Below are positions 26,401 to 33,313 of a stretch of DNA of 33,313 nucleotides, piece by piece. Under the pieces are notes generated by a model. That model worked only from the letters and a program-made list of their open reading frames with translations, was not told the DNA's origin and made no database searches. Where the stretch lies: contig RPFO01000971.1 of assembly GCA_009746045.1 (NCBI GenBank), positions 1 to 33,313 on the forward strand, in the 5' to 3' direction. The number at the start of each line of letters is the position of its first letter. Position 1 is the first letter of the stretch. The translations under genes and the position numbers were made by a program. The DNA is from Mesostigma viride. Taxonomy: Eukaryota; Streptophyta; Mesostigmatophyceae; Mesostigmatales; Mesostigmataceae.

Positions 26401-26964
26401 CGGGATTTTTATGAATACAAGTTAAAGCCCGACCGGCTCAGCTATGGCGGTCGGTCACGTTGAGCTTGGGATAAGGTGAACACAGAGAACTGCTGTCGGA
26501 GCTGGCCCACCACTGGTTTATGTCTTAGCCAGCAAACCCTATCCGGTTAGCCGTAACCGTGGGACAAGCTAGCTGTCCGTACCGACCCGGATAAGGCCCC
26601 GGACTGGGGCCTAGGTGGCGCCGGCCCTAGGCGCCGCCCTTAGACCGGTCGACCGCATCGGACCGCCGGATTATAGCCGGCGGCTTAGCGGACGCTAGCG
26701 GAAGGCGTGCGGACGGACATGGGGAACTTAGAGCCAGATCCTAGGGCTCTAGAGTTACTCAACTTGGGGTTGGCCGGCCTGATGGGACCGGGTACGCTGA
26801 CTCACAGCGTCTGCATTGTCTACTCCTGCCTGCCTAGGCGGATGTTGACTATGATCGGCCATTTGTTTATGCACGCAAGAATTTAATTACTAATAGTTAT
26901 TGAATTAATCACAAGGGGTCTCACTAGTGCCGCTATATAGAAGGAAGAACGGTCAAGACGTTAT
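26401..26964 (-). other. Leader-like region upstream of the copia-like gag, hairpin-rich
   Basis: No ORF. It has three strong GC hairpins: 26595-26611 (GGCCCC/GGGGCC, 5-base loop), 26617-26635 (GGCGCC/GGCGCC, extendable to 9 bp with one wobble) and 26663-26683 (CCGCCGG/CCGGCGG, loop ATTATAG). Such clusters before gag are typical of packaging or translation-control regions; the function here is inferred. Confidence 0.5.
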
Positions 26965-27462
26965 CTAGCCCTCGATATTTACGGGGTCCGTCATGGGACC
27001 GTCTGAGGTACGGTGCACGTACTCCTCGCCGCCGAAAACCGTAAAGTCACTAGTAGGGGCATGCTCCAGGCGTGCGGCGCGCGCGATGGCTTCAATGACC
27101 CAGATACTACGGAGGAGGTACCCGCCGCCAATTGTGCGGATGGCCGTACGCCGAGGCCGCGGGCCGGCCGGGCGTGACTTTGGGAGTACGAGTGACGCGA
27201 GGACGTTAGGGGCCGCGGGTTCCACAAATGGAGGGAGACTTGCGTCGTCCTCGTGGGAGAACAGTGCACGGTAAACTAGATGGGCGTGGGCTGTCTGATG
27301 ATATGACTCGCCGTAGCCGTGCACTCGTTTGCGGATGAGCTTGACAGCCGCGCGGTACCGGGCCGTTAACTCGCGAGCTTTCTCGCCAGGGTATGCGTTT
27401 TCCAGTGTTAGAATGTCGATTTCCTTTGGGGATAATCCCTTACGAGGAAAGGGGACCCCCAT
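26965..27462 (-). CDS. Hypothetical protein upstream of the copia-like gag
   Basis: The frame is open from 27516; the first ATG is 27462, giving 165 codons. It is basic and non-repetitive (SPKEIDILTLENAYPGEKAR, then a TARYRAAVKLIRKRVHGYG helix), with Pro/Arg-rich PRPRRTAIRT in the middle. No family is recognised. It lies between the second viroplasmin-like ORF and gag on the same strand, so it may be an accessory ORF of the copia-like element. No stop or frameshift is seen. Confidence 0.5.
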   Translation of the reverse strand: MGVPFPRKGLSPKEIDILTLENAYPGEKARELTARYRAAVKLIRKRVHGYGESYHQTAHAHLVYRALFSHEDDASLPPFVEPAAPNVLASLVLPKSRPAGPRPRRTAIRTIGGGYLLRSIWVIEAIARAARLEHAPTSDFTVFGGEEYVHRTSDGPMTDPVNIEG

Positions 27463-27731
27463 GCTGGGGTACCATTTTGGGGTACAATAGCGACACGAAA
27501 TAAAAATCAAGCCCACTGGGGTCAGTGACTTGATGATTTTAGGCCTCTAAGAATTAAAGAAGTAGGCCAAAACAAATTAGAAACAATAAAGCATGATTTA
27601 ATTAAGCAACACTACTCGGGTCTACCGCCTGTATCCTTATCATGGCCTGTTTATTTTCCCTCTATCAGTACTGCTATAACCACCCAATACGAGGCGGGGG
27701 TGACTACTGGCACGCGTCACCCTTGTACTCC

Positions 27732-28160
27732 CTAACTAGATGTCGTAAACGGCTGGGACGATTGTCCTACTTGTCTAGTGACTTGTGACAAGGCAGGAGA
27801 GGGACACTGTTCAGGAGACGGAATGACAGGGGTACATCGAGCGCGGCGAGTAGGGTTGGTGACCGGGTGCCCACGTCTATGGAGTCCTTCTGGGGCACGC
27901 AAGTTATCTATAAGGTATTCATATGCTGCATCCAATGAGTGGAAACCTGGGTATTCACACTGTGGGATCCCTGAGGTTAAGTTACTGGCTGTAACCCAAC
28001 TAAGTACTATGCCTGCAAACGTAGGGGTGATTACAGCATAGAAGGGGTAGTTACTACCTGTACCACTGGGACGCCAAATGGAACTAAGATCACGGGGTAC
28101 TCGTTTCTTACTATGGGATGCAGAGGATTGGGACGAGCTAGCAGATTGGGGCACACGCAT
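27732..28160 (-). CDS. Second small viroplasmin / RNase H1-N-like protein
   Basis: It has an ATG at 28160 and 142 codons. Residues about 35-90 read NYPFYAVITP, GIVLSW, GFHSLDAAYEYLIDN and APEGLH. This is the same domain pattern as the protein at 2987-3340, with the invariant YAV, GI..SW and GF..L..A..(Y/F)(L/I) blocks. The N-terminus is Ser-rich and basic; the tail is Pro/Arg/Cys-containing and low in order. No RNase H catalytic domain follows. It lies on the same strand as, and upstream of, the copia-like gag (1.3 kb away, with one ORF between). Membership in that element is likely but not proven because the copia LTRs were not found. Confidence 0.7.
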   Translation of the reverse strand: MRVPQSASSSQSSASHSKKRVPRDLSSIWRPSGTGSNYPFYAVITPTFAGIVLSWVTASNLTSGIPQCEYPGFHSLDAAYEYLIDNLRAPEGLHRRGHPVTNPTRRARCTPVIPSPEQCPSPALSQVTRQVGQSSQPFTTSS

Positions 28161-28284
28161 TATGATACCATATTACTAATGACAGCCTACTCAAGCACAT
28201 ACCTTGGTAACTGAAAGGGCCAGAGGGGGACCGTGTGCAGGGTGGGTAGGTTTTTCTCAGGGGGTACAGGGGCAGCTCACGTAG

Positions 28285-28519
28285 GTGGGACGCGAGTGGA
28301 ACACTTTTCACCTAGGAGAGACACCAGGTTCAGGTACGTGGAACAGCCATGTTTCAGGTATTCATGTAAGTGGGACAGGGTAGCTTTCAAAATTCAGTGT
28401 GGTGGGACAGTTACATGTTCAAAATTCAGGTCGGTGGGACAGGCAAATTTTCAATTACATGTAGGTGGGACACATGTTCATACACATACAAAACACAGGT
28501 TGGTGGGACATGTCCCACC
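28285..28519 (+). repeat. GTGGGAC subterminal array with an 18-bp palindrome
   Basis: GTGGGAC occurs at 28285, 28370, 28402, 28434, 28465 and 28503; the last four intervals are about 32-38 bp. Sequence between copies is partly shared (AAAATTCAG, ACATGT). The last copy is fused to its inverse as GGTGGGACATGTCCCACC (28502-28519). Confidence 0.8.
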
Positions 28520-28937
28520 GAGTTGTGTGGCATGGATGTGTAACACCTATAATGCGCTAGTTTCAGCTATACTGTCTGCACTCGTTTCAGTGCTATATAA
28601 ACTGTGTCGGAAAGGTCACGGCAAGCCCTACCTAGCCTATTCAAGGTGTGCCAGAAATACGGCAGGCGGGTGCGATTATTAATGACGCAACCGGCAACCC
28701 TAATACCTCCGTTTACAACATGATGGCCAGATATTAAAAACATGAAGGGCAGTTGGGCCCACAGGGAAAAGTCTACATCGCAACAAGGCACCATGCGACT
28801 CCGTAGTCAGCGATCACAAACGTTTGCTTCACCCTTTCCGTGCGCTTCTGCTCATGCTGTTTAGGGTACCTGCACATAAGAAACGTGCCAAGACACACAA
28901 CCACACACCATAATAATGCATTACAAATGCGAAGTAC

Positions 28938-29205
28938 AATGTTGTTGTTGTTGGTGGTGGTTGTTGTTGTTGTGGTGGTGGTGGCGGCGGCGGCGGCGGT
29001 ACATGGTGGTGGTGGGGGTGGGGGTTGGGGTGGGGGTGGGGGTGTGGGGGTGTGGGGGGGGGGGGGTGCGTCCCTGTGTTGTGGTGCGTGTGCGTGTGAC
29101 AGTGCATATGTACGCGTGATGTGTGATGGGTGATGTGTGATGTGCGATGTGTGATGGGTGATGTGTGATCGATGTGTGATGTGTGATGTGTGTGTGCTCA
29201 TACGC
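28938..29205. repeat. TGG-rich and GTGTGATG simple repeats
   Basis: TTG/TGG/GGGGGTG runs (28938-29075) are followed by about eight GTGTGATG-type units (29110-29200). The frames opened on both strands are compositional. The rest of 28520-29395 has no supported gene. Confidence 0.85.
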
Positions 29206-29399
29206 CTACTAATATGTTGGCCCATTTGATCATGCCGACGTGACCTGTCGCATGTGTGCGGTAGACATATGTACTGCATGCTACCTAGTCACACATGGCA
29301 TGGGTTTGCAGAGTTACATACAGAGTGTACATTCTTGTCACATAAATGGTCCAGTATATCTTGGAGCCAAATGCATGCAACCCATGCAACGATACTTAC

Positions 29400-29749
29400 T
29401 TGACCACCATGCGCCAGTGGTTGTCATACTTCTTTGCATACGGGTCCTGTGGGTCAGGGTTTCCGTAGTACGTCAGGCCGTCACCATACAAGGTGAAAAC
29501 CTGGTATTTGGCCCAGTCCGCCGTTGTCAGCACCTCGGCATGCTTTGCCACAGTGCGCTGTGGCGGAAGCTCGAGAGGAGGGAGAGAAGGCTTGGACTTT
29601 TTCTTGGCTGGGCGGGTGGCCTGATCCGTTGGTGGTGGTGCTCCCGCGGCTGGGTTGCCGACCCCTGCTGCCCCCACCTGGTCGGCTGCCCCCCCCCTTC
29701 CCACCACGTCAGCTGCCTCACATCCGGCCTTGTCCCAGGTTGCCTTCAC
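29400..29749 (-). CDS. Exon of the transposon-like gene, downstream of the HTH exon
   Basis: The minus-strand frame is bounded by a plausible acceptor (GGAGCAG at about 29751) and a strong donor GTAAGT (29399-29394); the apparent stop is inside that donor. The sequence is Ala/Gly/Pro-rich, then basic (RPAKKKSKPS). It ends with an aromatic segment (WAKYQVFTLYGDGLTYYGNP) that looks folded. No family is recognised. It is likely the next exon of the gene at 30370-30068, but phase was not proven. Confidence 0.45.
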
Positions 29750-30067
29750 TGCTCCAGCCTTCTTGCATCATGAGCAATATCTTTCAAATAAAGGGGGGGC
29801 AGCTGGGATATCGCCAAGAAATGAGCAAGACTGCTAGTTTCCAACCCTTACATAATTCATGATCACCCGTTGCTGGGTGGTTACGCTGCATCATTTGGCT
29901 GCATGCAACGAAGAAGACCATTACATACTTTCGGCTCTTCCACGTCAAATTCTCACGGGGCCGGGCTGCATGCATACTCATGAAACAATCGAAACTCAGC
30001 AAACTAGTGCGACATGTACAAAATGCAGCAGGAAAAATACCGACAATTATGATGGAAATAAACTTAC

Positions 30068-30370
30068 GCGCACAAGCGCGCGGTTGACCATGTACCCCTT
30101 GCTCCGATACTCGCGAATCTCAGTGGCCACCTCTTTCTCCACCAAGGGAAACTTGGCCGTAGTCGGGTTTCTGACACGACTTGGGCACTTCTTCCCCGCT
30201 AGCTTGGGGTTGTCTGCTGCAGCCTTGATGGCCGCCTCCTCTGTGAGCATGCGGTTGAAGGTTGAAATCGGGATGGGGGGGTCGCTAGTTTTGCAGAATT
30301 GGCGCTGCGACAATCCGCTCTCGTGAAAGGCGTCCAGAATCTTCCGCTTGGTGCGCATATCCCTGAACAT
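30068..30370 (-). CDS. CENP-B/pogo-like helix-turn-helix exon
   Basis: From ATG 30370 the frame reads RTKRKILDAFHESGLSQRQF, followed by PISTFNRML, a helix-turn-helix of the type found in pogo/Tc5 and CENP-B proteins. FPLVEKEVATEIREYRSKGY and MVNRALVR follow, matching the second CENP-B-type DNA-binding motif. The exon stops at a consensus donor GTAAGT (30067-30062); codons past it are intronic. A further exon may lie upstream (about 30513-30400, ending before a GTAAGC), with an acceptor TTCAG near 30364; phase for this join did not work out cleanly. The DDE nuclease domain normally following is not seen in the window. Confidence 0.6.
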
Positions 30371-30888
30371 GTAATTTCATCTCGCGGCGCACGGCTTACT
30401 TTTTCGCCCTTGTCAGCTGGTTTGTCGGAGTTAACCAGCCCCGCTTCTGATGCCGTGGTTAGCCCTGCCTGTCGTAGTTGCTTTTCCCTCGTCCTCGGTG
30501 ACATGCGGCACAAGAAAGCTTGCAGGTCCAGACCTGCGGGGGCCGGGCATCACGCGAGCCGCCGACAGCTGGCCCTGCGGATGATGGACTGCACTCCGGC
30601 TCGCCTGACCCGCTCGCCATAGCGGCTCACCGTATATAGTTAGAGACCTCAGACCACGGATGCAGTCACGTGTTCAATAATTAGTTAATTGATCATTAAC
30701 TGATGCAGCTGACTAGCACTCTCTAACAAAAGTCACGTGCCAACGTACTGTACGTAGCCAGCGTGTGCCTCTCTCACCTCCTTACAGTATACCATGTTAA
30801 TTACGCCGGCAGAAGGGGAATTCATAAGGTGGGGCGCCTACAGTGCCACGTGTACTGATGTACGGTTATTGTGGATGCGACAGCCCAC

Positions 30889-31205
30889 CGACCAACACAG
30901 CAAGGTGGGCCACCTGTTCCACGTACTCAGATTTTGGAAGAGCCAGTCCCACCAACGCAGCAACTCAACGCAGCAAGGTGGGGCACCTGTTCCACGTACT
31001 CAGATTTTGGATGGGACTGTTCCACCTACGCAGCAAGGTGGGGCACCTGTTCCTCGTACTCAGATTTTGGATGGGACTGTTCCACATACGCAGCAAGGTG
31101 GGCCACATGTTCCACGTACTCGGATTTTGGATGGGACTGTCCCACCTACGCGGCAAGGTGGGGCACCTGTTCCACGTACTCAGATTGTGGTTGAGACCGT
31201 CCCAC
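30889..31205 (+). repeat. 60-bp tandem repeat
   Basis: About five units of exactly 60 bp (AGCAAGGTGGGGCACCTGTT, then CACGTACTCAGATTTTGGATG, split here as CACGTACTCAG and ATTTTGGATG). All three plus frames stay open, so the ORFs found here (for example 30794-31267) are not evidence for a gene. From 31206 to 31320 a shorter unit with GTCCCACTTTCACGGCTACG repeats three times. Confidence 0.9.
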
Positions 31206-31531
31206 AGGCGCATACAGCCCACTTCCACGGCTACGTGGTACGCGAACCGTCCCACTTTCACGGCTAAGTGGTACGCGAACCGTCCCACTTTCACGGCTAC
31301 GTAGTACGCAAACGTCCCACTTCCACGTGGTGTGGGAACAGCCCAAGTACCCGTGAGGCGGTGTACTGTACTGTGTACATATACACACAAGTGGTCACAT
31401 ATCACTACCAAGACCTATATTTCACTACACCGCACATACGTATTGTATATAATTCGACGTGGCTTTATTATCAGGTATCGTTAACTGCATAAATACTTGC
31501 ACTACGTGAGCAGCTAGCGGTACAATATAGC

Positions 31532-32074
31532 TTGTTTTTCTTCTTGAAACAATGGATTAAAGCGCTTCATCATGGTTCAGAGGCAGATTCGGAGGCTGCT
31601 TATGAGGCAGCTTCCGGGGCCTCTACACCGGTGAAGGTCCAGCCCAGCGTTGATGTTGATGATGAGTTGAACTCCACCCCAGACCTAGCGTCCTCTACAA
31701 ATGATGAGGACATAAGTACCAAGGCATCGCCTTCAGGTCTTACAGTGATCCAGGAAGAACAACCAGCTTCTGCATCCTTGGCTTCTGAGACTCACAACCG
31801 GCAAGGGAATGAAGCGGAGGCCGTTTTGGCAAGAACAGATTCCGGGGGGTCTTCAGATTCCGGGGATTCGGAGAAGTTTTGGAAGCTGGTGCGCACCCAG
31901 AAAGGCATTCTCTTACCGACCAAGAAGCCGGGGCAGTTTCTACACGTCGCAGCTGGTTCAAGCTCTGAGCCCAGCGATTCAAGTTCTGAGGATAATGAAG
32001 GGAATTCCAGTGACGAAGAGTGGTCCGTGGACGTCAGCTCTGGTCAACCCGATGTCGGTTCTTTGCAAATATGA
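31532..32074 (+). CDS. Acidic Ser/Glu-rich exon of unknown function
   Basis: The open frame of 180 codons contains no ATG; the listed start is a TTG. A pyrimidine-rich run (TTTTTCTTCTT) and GGTTCAG at about 31581 make a good splice acceptor, so this is probably a terminal exon ending at TGA 32072-32074. The sequence is Ser/Glu/Asp-rich with SSDSGDSEKFWKLVRTQKG in the middle and an acidic tail (SSSEDNEGNSSDEEWSVDV). No domain is recognised. Codon-like composition without repeats suggests it is real. Confidence 0.4.
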   Translation: MFFFLKQWIKALHHGSEADSEAAYEAASGASTPVKVQPSVDVDDELNSTPDLASSTNDEDISTKASPSGLTVIQEEQPASASLASETHNRQGNEAEAVLARTDSGGSSDSGDSEKFWKLVRTQKGILLPTKKPGQFLHVAAGSSSEPSDSSSEDNEGNSSDEEWSVDVSSGQPDVGSLQI

Positions 32075-33313
32075 CTGAACACAGGTGCGTGATTCAGAAT
32101 CCTTCCAATCACGAATCCCGTTGCTGGGTTCCCCATGATGGCCATTGTGCTGATGCTTAAAGGGTTTTCGCATGAGTAAATGTGAGGCCATGTGCATTAT
32201 AACCGCGTTGTTCAGTTTGGGGTAATTCCAAGTGTGGGCACAAAGTTTGCGCATTCATTCATTGTGTTCATGTAGTTCTGTTTTGTGCAACCATGCACTA
32301 CATGCAGGCTGCAGGCTAGGCGTATTGTGTTGATGGACAGTTTTTTGCAAGCACGATCGAATGCGAGGCCTTGTGAATTTTAATACCTGCGTGGACGTCA
32401 TAGGCAATCATGCATACATGGGCGTGTGCATAATAAAAATGCTGTCAATTTTCACAACCATACACGTGCAGGCACACACATGGCCGTGTGGATGATGTGA
32501 AATTTTTTGCCACCATGTATATGCATGGCCATGAGGTGCGGCATGGTTATTCATGATTCCTTACTTGAAAATCTGGCACCCTTTTTACACCATTACAACA
32601 ACCATGGATGCATTCTCTTGCCCACATCTTGCTAGCACGGTAATTGTTTGAGTCAATCTTTTATGATCCTAATCCAAAGCTTCCGAGTTATGACGTGGTT
32701 GTACATGTGCATCACTTGGATTATGGCGATTGCAGACCCAGTCATCAAGTTTCGCACGTACGAGCGCTTGGCTGACCTGGAGCCTGTTGTCTTGTACATG
32801 ATTGCCCGAATTCTCCCGATTTCTGGCCTGCGCAGGTTGTCTCCTTGATGATGGCGGTGGCGACTGCACCACGATGTCATTTCTTATCGTGGTGTTGTTA
32901 TGTTGTTGTTATATGGTGGGGGTGGGGGTGGGGGTGGGGTGGGTGGTGGGGTGGGGGTGGGGGTGGGGGTGGGGTGGGGTGTGGGGTGGGTGGGGTGGTG
33001 GGGTGAAGTGGGGTGAAGTGGGGTGGGGTGGGGGTTCTAACCCCACCCCCATGCATCATATAACAATAACAATGTTGTCATACAAATCTGCAAGAACTAC
33101 CATATTTGCACTTGATTGATTTAATTTCCAGCGTATTATCGGTTGCACACAGATCAAGTGTCCCTACGCCATGAGCAAACGTGCAGAATAGGTAGCATGC
33201 CCCATAGGAGTAATAGGGACATGTATGTATAACATATGTAGGAGTATGACACATAGAGCCCATATGTGCGTAGCCACTACATTCAGGAAGTGGGACACAT
33301 AGAAAATACATTA
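32075..33313. other. Tail without a confident gene
   Basis: AT-richer sequence with several ATGCATG-like words. A 66-codon plus-strand frame (32648-32848; FRTYERLADLEPVVLYMIAR) could be an exon but lacks supporting sites. A GGTGGG-rich tract spans 32914-33035. One GTGGGAC copy at 33290 resembles the array at 28285-28519. Confidence 0.4.

Larger units (their letters stand above)
28230..31340 (-). mobile_element. Probable DNA element with inverted GTGGGAC arrays
   Basis: Six GTGGGAC motifs in plus orientation (28285-28509) face six GTCCCAC motifs (30946-31320) about 2.4 kb away. Between them lies a minus-strand gene with introns and a CENP-B/pogo-like DNA-binding domain. No exact terminal inverted repeat or target duplication could be fixed, so the ends are approximate. 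No DDE catalytic domain is visible, so it is either a non-autonomous copy or incompletely recognised. Confidence 0.45.

Noticed and set aside
28163-28170. TGGTATCA (minus strand) as PBS of the copia-like element
   Set aside because: It matches an initiator-Met PBS start for 8 bases, but it lies 2 bases from the ATG of the small ORF and no LTR copy is found beside it that recurs near 1-409.
28773-29279. 168-codon minus-strand ORF (His/Thr/Pro-rich)
   Set aside because: It is composed mainly of TGG and GTGTGATG simple repeats.
30889-31205. CRISPR array
   Set aside because: The units are contiguous 60-bp tandem repeats without unique spacers, in a eukaryotic context.

Overview
The window is eukaryotic repeat-rich DNA, most likely from a green alga or a related GC-rich protist. 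The reasons are GC-rich retroelement genes, chromovirus and Ty1/copia-like elements, GTAAGT splice donors, long GC-rich hexamer arrays and no bacterial-style operons. The species assignment is an inference. No ordinary host gene is recognisable; almost everything is a set of mobile elements nested in one another.

Layout. (1) A Ty1/copia-like retrotransposon on the minus strand (Gag and integrase 26400-23617, protease-like segment 23650-22742, start of RT 22889-22583) is split in its RT gene. The rest of RT and RNase H lies at 1670-410. (2) The splitter is a plus-strand Ty3/gypsy chromovirus, 1671-22582. It has two 687-bp LTRs that I read as identical, a 5-bp target duplication AGATG, a PBS-like site, a purine tract, gag, PR-RT-RNase H, integrase with a chromodomain, a small upstream ORF with a viroplasmin/RNase H1-N-like domain, and a 735-codon extra ORF between pol and the 3' LTR. 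(3) The chromovirus pol gene is itself hit twice. One insert is an 8.4-kb DNA transposon with 30-bp inverted ends (8274-16698, 7-bp target duplication GGATGCC). The other is a 920-bp composite palindromic element (17443-18362, 5-bp target duplication GAGGG) in the integrase core. Conceptual removal of each insert leaves one continuous reading frame. (4) The 8.4-kb transposon carries minus-strand coding exons, a near-perfect ~297-bp-arm inverted repeat and very long GGGCGT, GGGGCG and GGGGCA arrays. (5) Right of the copia gag lie two more minus-strand ORFs, one of them a second viroplasmin-like protein. They are followed by a probable DNA element (about 28.2-31.3 kb) with inverted GTGGGAC arrays and an intron-containing gene with a CENP-B/pogo-like helix-turn-helix, and then by a poorly defined tail.

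The most striking unexplained signal is a family of at least 15 small hairpins on the sense strand of the chromovirus, besides the LTR pair. They share a constant CCAGA pentaloop, almost always closed by C-G. Their stems differ from copy to copy but keep pairing. They sit in the LTR, leader, 5' gag, gag-pol spacer and the extra 3' ORF, and are absent from the catalytic domains. This looks like a repeated RNA element, possibly for packaging, dimerisation or protein binding. A second theme is that two unrelated retroelements each carry a small stand-alone protein with the same RNA:DNA-hybrid-binding-type fold upstream of gag.
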